A stretch of 64,000 nt of DNA from positions 1 to 64,000 of the forward strand of contig WIXG01000360.1 of assembly GCA_009869945.1 (NCBI GenBank), written 5' to 3'. The notes under the pieces were generated by a model. It was given only the letters and a program-made list of their open reading frames with translations, did not search any database and had not been told where the DNA came from. The first letter of the stretch is position 1. Each line of letters begins with the position of its first letter. The DNA is from Mesaphorura yosii (Eukaryota > Arthropoda > Collembola > Poduromorpha > Tullbergiidae). Shown here piece after piece: positions 19,831 to 31,324 of the stretch. The position numbers were made by a program, and so were the translations under genes.

Positions 19831-20787
19831 ATGACAAGATTCGCCGTCGTCCTCTCTGCGTTGCTCTGCGCGGCCTCCTCCGCCCTTGCCGCGAACCCCG
19901 TCTTCCCTGGGTGGTACGCGGATCCCGAGGGAATCGTGTACGGAGACCGGTACTGGATCTTCCCCACGTACTCCGCGTCCGCATTCGAGCAGACGTTCTT
20001 TGACGCGTTTTCCTCTCCCGATCTGGTCACCTGGACCAAGCACCCTAACATCCTCAACACCTCCGTTGTGAGCTGGGCACACAAAGACATGTGGGCTCCG
20101 GCCGTTTTCTCGGCCAACGGCAAGTACTATTTTCTGTTCGGGGCAAATGCCATCAACAACAACGACGAAATCGGTGGGATCGGAATCGCAGTCGCTGATC
20201 GGCCAGAAGGGCCGTACGAAGACATGCTTGGACGGCCGCTGATCGGAACAATTGAAAACGGGGCGCAGCCCATCGACCAGTACGTCTTCCGAGATGTGGA
20301 CGGCACGTATTACATGTACTACGGCGGCTGGAGCCGCTGCAACGTCGTCAAGCTGAATGCAAACTTCACCGGGATCGTCCCATTCGACGACGGGACTCTG
20401 TACAAGGAGGTGACCCCGTCCGGCTACGTCGAGGGGCCTTTCATGTTCATGCGGAACGGCATTTACTACTTCATGTGGTCGGAAGGTGGCTGGCAGGGGC
20501 CGGACTACCGAGTGGCGTACGCAAAGGCGAATTCTCCGTTTGGGCCGTTTGAACGACGAGACGTGATTCTCCAGCAGGATCTTCAAGTCGCGACCGGAGC
20601 CGGCCACCACTCCGTCATTCAGATTCCGGACCGTGACGAGTACTACATCGTCTATCATCGGCGCCCGCTCGGTGAGACGGACGGGAATCACCGCATCACG
20701 TGCATCGACAAAATGGAGTTTGACCTGTACGGAAACATTTTCCGGGTGAAAATGACCTTTGACGGTGTTGTGGGACCACCGCTCTAA
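19831..20787 (+). CDS. Secreted GH43 family glycoside hydrolase (xylosidase/arabinofuranosidase type), 318 aa
   Basis: A single exon with a signal peptide (cleavage expected after ALA, residue 20), followed by a five-bladed GH43 catalytic domain filling the rest. The three GH43 acids are in place: D31 in GWYADPEG (general base), D149 in QPIDQYVFRD (pKa modulator) and E201 in YVEGPF (general acid). H260 in GAGHHSVI fits the conserved blade-5 histidine. Such enzymes trim arabinose or xylose from hemicellulose side chains; secretion into the gut is the likely setting. The gene is intronless and visibly more GC-rich than its flanks, while it has a TATA box and an AATAAA at 20838, as expected for an anciently transferred microbial gene adapted to the host. 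No carbohydrate-binding module is attached. Substrate cannot be decided from sequence alone. Confidence 0.85.
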   Translation: MTRFAVVLSALLCAASSALAANPVFPGWYADPEGIVYGDRYWIFPTYSASAFEQTFFDAFSSPDLVTWTKHPNILNTSVVSWAHKDMWAPAVFSANGKYYFLFGANAINNNDEIGGIGIAVADRPEGPYEDMLGRPLIGTIENGAQPIDQYVFRDVDGTYYMYYGGWSRCNVVKLNANFTGIVPFDDGTLYKEVTPSGYVEGPFMFMRNGIYYFMWSEGGWQGPDYRVAYAKANSPFGPFERRDVILQQDLQVATGAGHHSVIQIPDRDEYYIVYHRRPLGETDGNHRITCIDKMEFDLYGNIFRVKMTFDGVVGPPL

Positions 20788-22394
20788 GAAAATCAGAAAA
20801 ATCTGTAGCAACAGACTTGTTTACTTGTTCTCATTTGAATAAAAACTTTGCTTGCCCGAAGAAAGCATATTGCTGGACTATTTTTGCACATTTGCATTGC
20901 ATTTTCGCTGGACCCGTCAGTATGAATTGCTCACAAGCACGCAACTCGCTAATCAACGTATGCGGCGGGCATTGCAAATATTTTGTAGGCGAAACAATAA
21001 AGTGGGGACGGGAAATCTGTAACAGCGAAATGAATTAATCATAATCATATGGCTATCTTCATCACAAATCTCCAGGCTAGTATCGTATGTGGGTTGAACT
21101 CACACAGCCGCCGAGAACTCCTGCACTACAATGTGATGGACTGGATTACAGCTGGGTTGAGCTGCGCTGCGTTGCGGCTCTTATCTCGAATCTCGACATG
21201 GCCAGTGCCACGACTCCCCATTTTTCAGTTGACGTTTTCACAAGCTCAGACTCGAAGTTAATGCTTTAGCCTGAGCACTTGATCGTGCACAGTACAGCGG
21301 ACGCCGAAAATCTGGATTCGGAATGCAAAATTTGACCGCGCACACGTAGAAATTACAGAATTATTTGCTCATTTTCACGTGCAAATTCTTGAAAAGGTCA
21401 CTTTTGTCGTTTCTCAAGCGCAAAAGCGAACGTATAATGAAGACTCACACTTCACAGTACGATTCTCATCTACTCGCGTGAAGGTACGAGGCGTGACGCC
21501 TGCGCCCGTTGTCCGTAAGTCTTAATTAACGCGCGTGAGTGACACCGACACGGTGTCGTTCGCGTTCAATGTCATTCCCATCATATGTGTCATATTTCGA
21601 GCTGTTTAACGTTAGCTGCGTTGCTCCTGTAAATCTCGTGAATTGTGAATTTCCATTCCGAAATGCGTGCTTAACTTAACCAGTAAACTTGTGTGACGAT
21701 TTTTTGTTGCTTTGCTGCGCTCCTGTGGTTTTTTTCTTGCATTACTCCAGTTTTCTGATAGCATGCATTAAGCGACAGCGACACGTACCAAATCTCTACC
21801 GCGCGTTTGTAAAGCTGGTTTCCTGATAAGATAAGGAAATTCGCATGCCAGAACGTTATAATACGAGTACGAGTACGCGCTTCTTGGATTGTGGTTTTTG
21901 CAGCATTGCAACGGCACCGAGTTTTTGCAAGCCCAAATCCTCATATCGAAGTGCTTGTTTCGTAGTAATTTCGTTGTTCTCATTCAGATTGTGTTTGTGA
22001 CCGTCGACCGACGACGGTTGTTGACAGCTTAAAAGTACGCAAATACAAAAAGCTAAGCAGGCATGACCCCATAAAGCACTCTTGAATAACGTTAATATTA
22101 AGACTCCAAGTGATTGTGAAAGGAGGCCGGGCCGTGCTGGAGTGCGCAACAAAAGTAAAACCAGTGTCGAAGTATTGAAAACCAATTCTGTTGCCTTGTT
22201 GGCCATGGGAGACAGAAATCAATGAATCTTTTGCAATTATCAATTTAATAGTGGTTTTGTGCTTGTGTCGCTGCTGTGGTGAAAAATGTGAGCTGATCCC
22301 AGTTGTTCAGCCTGCCACCCATTTAGAAATGGCAGCTACCAGCTAATCAAGCCCGTATTCAGCGATCAGGGCGACGACGGCTTCGAAGCCCAGC
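20788..22394. other. Intergenic DNA, no gene recognised
   Basis: After the GH43 polyA signal (20838-20843) I see no splice-supported coding sequence. The last few hundred bases are probably the promoter and 5' UTR of the membrane-protein gene at 22395. Confidence 0.45.
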
Positions 22395-23232
22395 ATGAAA
22401 TTGGTGCATTTCCTGGTCTTTATAATGGTCTCCTTCTTCTTCATGCTTACACTGGTCATGGTGCTCAACAATATGAACGACGACGTCGTTCTCGCCGTGC
22501 GGACCGGCGGCCACGTGATTGACCTGCAGGCTTATTACGACAGCGCCGGCGCACGCGTCGCGAATCAGGAAGAGCCCCATTCGGCAAAGAAGTCGAAATC
22601 GCAGTCTGGCCCAGTCCCGCACTTCCAAATCAAAGGCTTCAAGTTCTACAACAAACTGCGAGGCGTCAAGGCACACGACAAAGTGCTGCGGCGGGCCTCA
22701 AAGTTGTGGGTGCTCCACGGTACCCAAAATGCGACTGGGACGATTGAGATTAGTGATTTGCAGAGGTTTCATGTGAAACCCACGAAAAGGTGGAAGCCCA
22801 AAGTGAGCAAGTATAACATTGAAGAGAAGCCCGAAGAGGAGGCGGATGTCGTGGTGCAAATGAAGTATTACGTCAACTCCGATGTGAGCGCGTATCTCAA
22901 TGTGATCGGAGTTAACACGAATGCGGGGGAACAGACGATGGAGATGCTCGACTCGGTCGTGGATCCGTCGATGCTCTGTACAAAACTCGTGTACCTCGGT
23001 CCCGTCGACATTGTAAGCCATTGACAAAAGGCCAAATGTTGTCGGTTTCTCATTCATGCACTAAATTCCACCCTAGTCTTGTTTCTTATCCACATTTCAG
23101 GTCATCATCGAAGGTTTCGCGAAAAATGGAGGCGATTTTGTGGTCGTGGACGACCTGAAGGTCGCCATCGGCGTGGATCACGCGGACGTGTTCGGGGAAG
23201 ACGCGGAGGAAATGATTTGTAGCAACAGCTGA
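22395..23232 (+). CDS. Type II membrane protein with MAM-like ectodomain, 249 aa
   Basis: Two exons, 22395-23012 and 23101-23232, phase 0, 250 codons. Residues 4-24 form a signal anchor (LVHFLVFIMVSFFFMLTLVM). A basic, low-complexity stalk follows (about 55-100), then a beta-rich domain from about 145 to the end. That domain closes with VIIEGFAKNGGDFVVVDDLK, close to the (I)xIEGxxGxGxxGDIAIDD end of MAM/jelly-roll domains. A cell-surface or luminal adhesion or recognition role is inferred; no enzyme motif is present. AATAAA is at 23336. The gene sits tail-to-tail with the minus-strand 5-phosphatase, whose stop is 154 bp away. Confidence 0.65.
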
Positions 23233-23385
23233 TAGTTCACTATGTCCGAGATTTTTAATCTTCATTTTGTGATACGACTTTGAGACTTTTAGCACAATTA
23301 AGAACTTATAAACGTATGTAGCACGCGTACTTTAGAATAAATGACTATTCGAGTTAAAGTGATTAAAGGCGAATTACGAGGTTAG

Positions 23386-25198
23386 CTAGCAGATTGTGCA
23401 CACCGACGATGCGAGCTTCTTTCTTCGCTCCAGCAGGAATTTGGCCTGATTCTGGATGGATTTCACGTACACGTCGCGTTTGAAGCGGGCGCCTGAGAGA
23501 GCCAATCTGCAAAGTAAGCAAGGAGACAGAGCCTTGAGCTAATCAGGTGGATCCTCGGATACTGTCAGTGCTATGCTCGGCGTGTGCTTTTTTGGTGCGG
23601 TACGATAAGCTTCCGCTTGCTGTTTGTTACGTACGTATCAAATCCCGGTCGAAGCTCAACGGAGAAGATTCCGTATACTGGCCGGTGGTCAGACACCCGC
23701 ATGTCGAAGACGCCGTCGTACGCGATACAAAACACGTTGGCATTTCCGTTTGGCAAAATTTTACTCTTGTAAATTATGCGATCCGTGTACGCAGGTGCTC
23801 GCTGCTTCGTCGAGGAATCGAACGTGTCCCGACCGAGATCGTATTTGTACGTTGGTCTGCAAATGAAGAGCACATTGATTTTAAGCTTGACCTTGAGCAA
23901 TTATGAAAGAAACTGTGAGCTTGATTACTTGAATGTAATGGCGCCCGCCTCTTGAAAGGGCTCCAGAAAGTGTGGCAGCGTATCCTTCCTCCGAAAAATG
24001 TAGTTTAACTGATCTTTCTCGAGTAGCGGTGTGATGTTGTTCTGAGCCAGCGATTCAATGATTGCCTCATACTTGAGCCCAAATACCCTGAAGTTCAAGT
24101 CGCCAAAGATGAACACTGCGTCCGAGTGGTCTTTAGCCTTCTCACAGGCCGTCAATATTTTGCGGAGCTCATCTACACGTTGTGCGGCATACGAATCTTG
24201 ATCGCCTGCCGAGAGATGAGCGTTGATAAACAGGAGCCTCGAGCCAAAGAGGCCAAATTGAACAGCAGTACAGCCTTTGGTCTTGAAAAGTCGTCCATTC
24301 CGCACACTTTGAGTGAAATCAACCGGTTCTGATCGGGTACATAACAAAAATTAGTAATTACGAAATTACTGGCTGAAACTCTTTACTTACCAGTCGTGAA
24401 CCACAGCAAATCACGTCGTATAAAAATGGAGAGATGCAGCGTCCCAAAACTGAGCGAATGAAAGAGCGCGTATCCGTTTCCGAGAGCCGTTTGAAGGACA
24501 AGTTCCCAGGTTTCCACGTCCGGCCAGCACTCTTGTATTCCAATCACGTGAACGTCGATCCGGGACACAAACTCCAGGTCGGCCTCGTGCCCAAACAGTT
24601 TGGCCATCTGGTTCTCGTGAGGAAGAGGCAGCGAGCCCATGTTCCACGTCGTGACTTGGACGGCTATTTGGCGCCTTGTGAGATGTTTGTCCATTTCTTC
24701 TGAGCCCAGCAAAGGAGTTGGCGTTGGGAAGATTAACTCGGGCTCGAGAAGGAGATGAGGCTGAGATTGAGGTTCCGGCGTAGCAAGCTTTTCGATTGTC
24801 GTGCCAGCACTTGCTGGTGTGACTCGTTCTCGTTCTGATTGTTGTACGATGCGCTCTTCGACTTTTGCGGATTCGCTCCTTGCGCTTGCTGAAACAGCGT
24901 TCAATTGACTGTGAACTACTTCGCTGGCCGTCAGCAGCGGAATAAAGTCCCCAAGCCCAACAGCGCTCGTTCCCGTGCCCGTCCCAGTCGCAGTTATTGT
25001 TGGGTTACCCGTCGCTGTGCCTGGATTGGAATTGTGAGCTGGATTTTTGCGTCCCGCACTGTTATGCACCTTGTTACTCCGTTTCTTGGCCACTCGCAAG
25101 CATCCAATGCCGGATATCATTCCATGGTTGTTGGTGGACGCTTGGACGGAGTCTTCAGCCATCAAAGAGCTGGCATGCAGGAGGAATCTGCGTATCAT
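23386..25198 (-). CDS. INPP5E: Inositol polyphosphate 5-phosphatase, INPP5E type, 516 aa
   Basis: Four coding exons on the minus strand, 25198-24391, 24328-23929, 23856-23635 and 23506-23386, sum to 517 codons. About 175 low-complexity residues precede the catalytic fold, which starts VQVTTWNMGSLPLP. Signature parts: DVHVIGIQECWPD, FINAHLSAGDQ, FIFGDLNFRV, PTYKYDLGRDTFDSSTKQR followed by APAYTDRI, and VSDHRPVYGIF. The PxYTDR form rather than PAWCDR is typical of INPP5E, which removes the 5-phosphate from PI(4,5)P2 and PI(3,4,5)P3 and keeps the ciliary membrane low in these lipids. The protein ends CTIC, a CaaX-like box matching the prenylated tail of INPP5E. An acceptor (CTCTTTCAG) lies just before the ATG and a donor near 25407 marks a 5' UTR intron. 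Confidence 0.88.
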
Positions 25199-25439
25199 TC
25201 TGAAAGAGGAGGAAATTAAATCAAATTAGTCTAATCCAAACCTGACTGACTGGGGCTAAAACTCTTAATTTCCGTTTCCGTCATCCTCCTTTCCTGATTC
25301 CTTATTCGCAATCTTCCTTTCTAATTGCCTGATTGCCTCCTCTTTCATTTTCCATTCATTGTAATTAAATATCGATTTATGCAAATTTGATCAGTTCAGA
25401 ACTTACCAGCCCTCAGAAGTCTGCAGCAAGCAGTCCGTT

Positions 25440-26626
25440 GTAAGACAAATTGTAGCTCCGGCGGACGAATCACAGACAGAGTTTCCAATCCAACATTTTT
25501 TAGTTTGCAGCTTGACTTGCAAGTTTCAGTCAGACGACTTTACTAAGGAATAATTTATTGTTGCTCGCACAAAGCAAGCTTAAACGTCTTTCGTGCTTGC
25601 CATGGCTGGCAAAATACGCGACAAATGAATTCTGCGAAGAAATACGTTGGCGTTAGCGATGACAGTTAACAAAATGCGAAGACGCTATTTCTTTTATTCC
25701 CTGTGGAATTCGGCTGCTTTCGAGTGACTATCCTATGACTGTCACTGGTGCATGTTGTCTGTCTGTCCGTGTAGTGCTATGCTATGATGCTAATTGAATT
25801 GCCATGTGAGATGCTAAGCTTGGCCACGTAATAAAATGAAAACATTTCGTTGTCAGGTCGGTCTAAGGTGAGATGGATCGATATAAATTCGTCGAAAGGC
25901 TCAAGCTCAAGGCCGGTGCCCGTGCATGCATGGCATCGTGCGTGTTACACCTGTTTCGGGTTTTTCTTTGTTGTGCTTTCCACATGCTCGTAAATGTCGG
26001 ATTAAAGCGTGATGCCATAAGAATGGCATATTCTTCAGTTTCAGTTGCAATTGTGAATAAACTCTGCGTTTACATTAAAAAATCGCTTCCAGTGTCACAA
26101 ATCAGGGATTCATAGCTTACTTTCGCGGATTTTGGAGATGATGCATGATTTCTGCTGACTGGATTCGGCCATGACAGTCTGTCAAGGATGCTATTGACCT
26201 ATGACCTTTCGGTTTGTCTACTTGAAAATGGATTCGCTATGAAGCTAGAAAAGGGCCCACGACACATGACGAGAGACAAATGCGATGCGATGAGTCGATG
26301 AGGTTAGCGAACCTCCAAGAAAGCAGCAGCCAACAGAAGACTGAAGAATCCGAGAATTATTGTTTTATTTCCCATTGTAATTGTACTGCAGAACAGGCAA
26401 CACAATTACGCAATTTTCGTGCAAACTGCAAATCGGATGCTGAACTTCCGCATCGCAGCAGCTTGGCTATTGGCTTTTCAACTTGTGCCTGGCTGAACTC
26501 ATTCACGCCACATCCACGTCATTTCATTTCTCTGCTTTAAGTTCAGCTATCCGCATCTCTAGGATCTCTCCTCTCCTTGCTGTTATCTGAAATATTGGTG
26601 ACTGGTGACTGATACAGATTTTGAAA
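25440..26626. other. Divergent intergenic region, no gene recognised
   Basis: Lies between the 5' ends of the 5-phosphatase (minus) and the secreted Cys-rich protein (plus), so it probably carries both promoters. No TATA box stood out and the open frames are unsupported. Confidence 0.4.
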
Positions 26627-29572
26627 ATGAACTTGTCATTGTCCATGTTCATTGGCTACGTCCTGGCCCTGACTTGCGTCCAGGTCCAGGCGCAAATTGT
26701 GTTGCTTCCAGACGACCACGTCGCCGATCCGTTCAAAGACAATCCCAAGTGGACCAAGTTTAAGCTGGAACAATGGGAACGGCTGGACGAACTCAAAGTG
26801 CTGGTCGACAACGTTTATAACTTGCTTGAGGTAAACTTTCCCACTGCTAGGAATTCTAGCGAGATCCTCGTCGTGCCCTTAAATACACTTGGCTTGACAT
26901 TCTAGGAAATTCCAAACCCATCGCCTGACTACGACTTCAAAGGCACGTTCGTGAAATTCCAATTTCAAGCGTTTGTCGATTTCTTTCGAGAAACGGAACT
27001 CAAGCTGCATACTCAAAGTGTGTATCCAACACTTTACACTGCGCTGGGGAAGCAAAACACGTATGAAGCTCAATTTGATCTCTTTTGCCAACTTGTCTCA
27101 AATTCCCGTTTGTCTTTCCGCGTACTGTATGATGATTAGCACTGCATTAATCTCTGCTGTCGCCGTCGCTGGTGCCGAGACCGAATCAAAATTGAACAAA
27201 TTGCGCATCAAATGGATCGAGCTCCACGGCATGGCAGAATTGATGCACAAAATTTACCGAAACACGGCCGACAAGATTTTTACTACCGAGCCCGACAAGA
27301 TTGCTGAAATTTTCGAGCGCGTGCACGAGGAGTATCAGATTTGGGTTGGTATTGGCGGTGGTGACGGCTCGGCCAATGCGAACGGTACCACGAAATCTGT
27401 CACGGTGAAGGAAGTGATTGAACTGCTCGATTCTGAAGTTGCGGCAGCGGTAGCCGGTAATGGCGGCAGCAATCACGTCCTTCGAGGCTTGGCTCAACTT
27501 TTGCAGCATCTCGTAAACGACTCGATTTATTGAAATGACATTTTAATTCATGGGCTTATGGAGCTACGATTTTTCTGTAAAAAGGAGCAAAGCAACGTCG
27601 ATGTGAACCAGTCACTCAATTACTTCTGCTACGGCAATAATTGGTTTGGCGTGCTGCCGGACTTGATCGACATCGTCTCGAATACGGCGCTGCACTTGAC
27701 GACGGCTGACATGAAGAAACACATCCTGGATCTGTACCAGAAGATGTACAGAGTATTTTATGGTGGTGGCGACACAGCAGAAGGAAAAGGAAAGGTCTCA
27801 AAGGATGTACTCCTGGCCGGGCGGCAGCAGGCGTGGGATGAGCTCGTGAAGAGAGTTGACCACAAGGTAAATTTCACGTACTTGGACGGCACCGGATGGC
27901 AGTACTCGGACGGACCAGTCATTTTCAAGTGCGACCTGCCACCGGTGTCTGGGCACAGGTACAGGCAATGGGGAAGAAATATCACGACTGGAGCGAAGCC
28001 GAATGTCAGTGCGATTCTGGAAAACAGTAAGCCAAGCTTACCTGCTTTTGTAATTATCGGCTGCGTTTAATGTGTGATTGTCCCGTCCCGATTGTCTGCA
28101 GATCCGCAGGCTGGCCCATTCAGACCGGACGAATCACTCGGGTACTTTGATGACCGCTCTCCGGAGATGAACTACGTCGCCTTTCAGCAGACGTACCAGG
28201 GCTACATCGAGTCGGAGATGATACTGAACCCGAAGGGCAACTGTGTCGGGACCTGCGAGGACTACCAAACTTGCTCCAGTCTGCTGTGCAATAGCGACCA
28301 TTCTCCATTGCTGAAAAACATCCACTGCTCGATAAATGATCCAGACTGCCTACGGAAGAACTGCAAGCTGGCCAAAAATGTGAGTACACTCTGTGCAATT
28401 ATAATCAATCTTTGATCACACAATTTTAGACTTTTCAGTGCCTCAAAGCGGCTCAAACCGTCCAAATATGTTCCTCCAACGAGACTGGGAAGATTTACGA
28501 CTGGATTAAGCTCAATGACAAAGTCATCACGCGACAAAATGGTACGATTTTAAGAAAATATACGAATGCATGATTTCTGAAACTTGTGCTGGTTAACTAT
28601 TTCCAATAGTCACTTTTAATGAGGAGTGCAATGGCCCCAACATGACGCTCACCACCGCCGTGGAGAGATGGGACATGGAGAACGGTGTCATTCTGGCCGT
28701 GCCCGTCCACTGCGAACTTTGCCTCTGCACTTGCATGGTTCCACAAACTGAAAGCGAGCAAGACTACTTTGACCTTCAGGAGGCAGTCGCTGATGTGGCA
28801 AATGGGTACATAATTTCTGCTTTGAAGTTCGTTAAAGAAGGATGTGTCATCAGATTGGCAGTGAGTGTACATGGAACGCAGGCGCAGACAAGTCGTACAC
28901 CAATTGTAATGCTTTTGATTTCAGGTTGAACAAGGCATGCCTCTCGTGAACGGAAATATTGATGAAATGAGCGTGAAGTGGGTGGAACCTGCGCCATTCG
29001 ATATGAAGGATCCCACCAAGACAAGCGCGTTGGGTGCGAAAGGCTTCACCAAATTTAACTTCGGCATCCTCGTTGGAGAACCCGGGACCGTGCTGACTGC
29101 CATCAGATTCGTGGTGGACGAGTACAAATCGTTGAATCTAGAAATTCAGGTTACACCGATTTTCTGGTCGGACGATCGCCAAGCGTTAAGCCCAGCATCT
29201 TTGGTGAACGCTCAGTCCGTCTGGGTCAAGCACGTTGCCGTTGCGGGAATTAGTCAGACCGGTGCGAGAGAGCCGCTCGTCATCCAGAGACCCATTAAGA
29301 ACCCAACACAGCAAAGAGGCCCGTCCATGCCTGATGTCGTTCTGGGATCCTTCGTTGAATTCACAACCACTTCATACGAGACAGACTTGGCCCAATCAAT
29401 CGTCCCATACTTTGATGCACAGTCTGTGCACTATTATGACGGGAAGAGCTGGCTTCGGGGCGTAGGGGTCATTCACAAGGGGCGACCGGATTCAAGTGGT
29501 TTCATCACACCAACGGTAGTTGCCGCTAAACCAAATGCCATCATCAAGTACACTCCAAAAATAGAAGAATGA
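26627..29572 (+). CDS. Large secreted Cys-containing protein, DUF4803-like, 817 aa
   Basis: Eight exons: 26627-26830, 26906-27060, 27140-27512, 27585-28026, 28102-28379, 28439-28541, 28610-28860 and 28925-29572. Phases agree and total 818 codons. A signal peptide (SMFIGYVLALTCVQVQAQ) leads into a helical N-terminal half without cysteines, then a Cys-rich central block that begins NCVGTCEDYQTCSSLLC, continues CSINDPDCLRKNCKL and CLKAAQTVQIC, and ends CELCLCTC. The C-terminal third looks beta-rich. The block after ESEMILNPKGNCVGTC recalls the arthropod secreted family described as DUF4803, but I could not test this. Function unknown; an extracellular or gut-secreted role is inferred. The exon 2/3 junction is the least certain, since exon 3 starts with a hydrophobic, Ala/Val-rich run (TALISAVAVAGA). 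Confidence 0.7.
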
Positions 29573-31324
29573 ATACAAATTTTATTTGTACGAGATTTCT
29601 TTGTTTATATGTTTACAAATAGTAACATAACATCAAGTACTCTACTAATATTGAGTTTAGAATACTCTAGTTCTGAATTCTGGGTTAAATAAATCACTAC
29701 CTGTCTATTAATATTGCCGCAAACCCAAACAAGCCCAAGCTAAACCAAACTCACTCGAATTGTGTAAATCTGAGCACTTAAAATTTTGCAAAGGCATTTG
29801 CATTAGGCAGTAACCTCAGATTTTGCAAGCCACTTTTTGCATGAAAACTCTTTATGTTTGCTCGCGCCTAGAAGCATAAGAGTGCCCGGCTGTTAGATTC
29901 AATTAAGAGCAATTCATGTGCAAATGTAAAATTTCCATACAAAGACTCATTCTAACATAATTTAAATGATATGCTCGAGGATTTGATTTGAAGTTGATGC
30001 TTGAGTTTGAAGCTCAGTACGTTGTCCTTAGACCTCCACCATTCCATGTTTATGGATAACGGTTAACGTGTTTGCACACATGCGAGTGTGCAGAATAAAA
30101 GTATCAACGCAATGTAAGTAAATTCTTAATCGTTGAAAATGTGTTACGTACATATCGAACGTAACTACTATAAAGATTTCAAAAGAATGAAAATTAAGAT
30201 TAACGATGATTGCGTGATCTTCACAATTCTATCGTGTTAAAAAAAGTAAATTCCTGCATACACCTGAGGAATTTGAAGGTGGCGATTTTCGTGACTTATA
30301 AGTACGATTATCGAGCCCACGGGAATCGTACGCGAGGGAATCCTGTTCAAAGAACTAATTCCATCTTTTTCGTCTGTTCGAAGGCTGACTGAATAATTAT
30401 AATGAGTTTGTTATACAACTTGTACGAAATGTACCTGTTTTGGTTAATAAGTGTCGTCGTCGTCGTCGTAAGGAATTCTATCCTGATGAAATTAAAAACA
30501 TTCGTGATTATTGTCCCAGTGTATACCAGGAGTGCTTTACTCGAGTCAATTTGACATGGATGACGCCACATACATTTTGAGAAAACAGACGAATTGCATA
30601 TCCCCTCTATCCAGATCGCGAACTCCTTGGTCGTGGACTCAGGTCGAAGAACATTAGGTGCAAAATGTTAAGTCTTTTGAGAAGCATGTTACTGATTACA
30701 AGCGTACTCATAAAGACTTTGAGTGTTTCCATGTAGTTACACAACTTCAAGAAAAGACGCATTAGACATCACATTTACCATTACGGGCAAAAAGAAAAGG
30801 GACATCTTAAGGCTACTGCCGAAGGGTTGGTTTAAAATAGATTGAAGTAGCTTTTAGTTTTGTTAAGCATCAGTTTCATTATTCTTTGCAGTACCTCAGC
30901 CAACGTAGCTGTTCCGTCCCGAGGAGCTCCTATTGTGTGCTAGTGTAGACTTTGCCGAATTGAATAAAGATTGGATATCATGTGCAAAAGTTCTACATGA
31001 CATTATGCGCGTCTTGCTGAATGGTTTATTATACGAGGCAACAGCACCTCAACGTTAGCTTTGCCAAGAAATATTCCATTTCTTGTATAGCATAGAGAGG
31101 CAAATTCCGGTTAAATTAAAGACAGTTTATTCAAGCAATGCAAGCAATCCATGGAAGTCAAGAAATCCCTTCACCACACCATCACCGCGATTATAACGCA
31201 CAGCAATAGGCTTGAAACAAGCGTCAAGTATTTCTCAATACAATTGATAAAAAGCTTCCGACTCCTGAATTTTCTCAACCACCGAATTCATTTTCTGAAG
31301 TAGTGACCTGGTGATGACTGTTTA
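29573..31324. other. Convergent intergenic DNA, no gene recognised
   Basis: AT-rich, between the 3' ends of the secreted protein (plus) and BTBD1/2 (minus). A short GTC microsatellite lies near 30450-30468. Nothing else is supportable. Confidence 0.45.

Noticed and set aside
19654-20811. A 385-codon open frame on the minus strand across the whole GH43 gene
   Set aside because: It is an antisense shadow produced by the high GC content of the GH43 codons; it has no domain, and the plus strand carries a complete catalytic domain with promoter and polyA signal.
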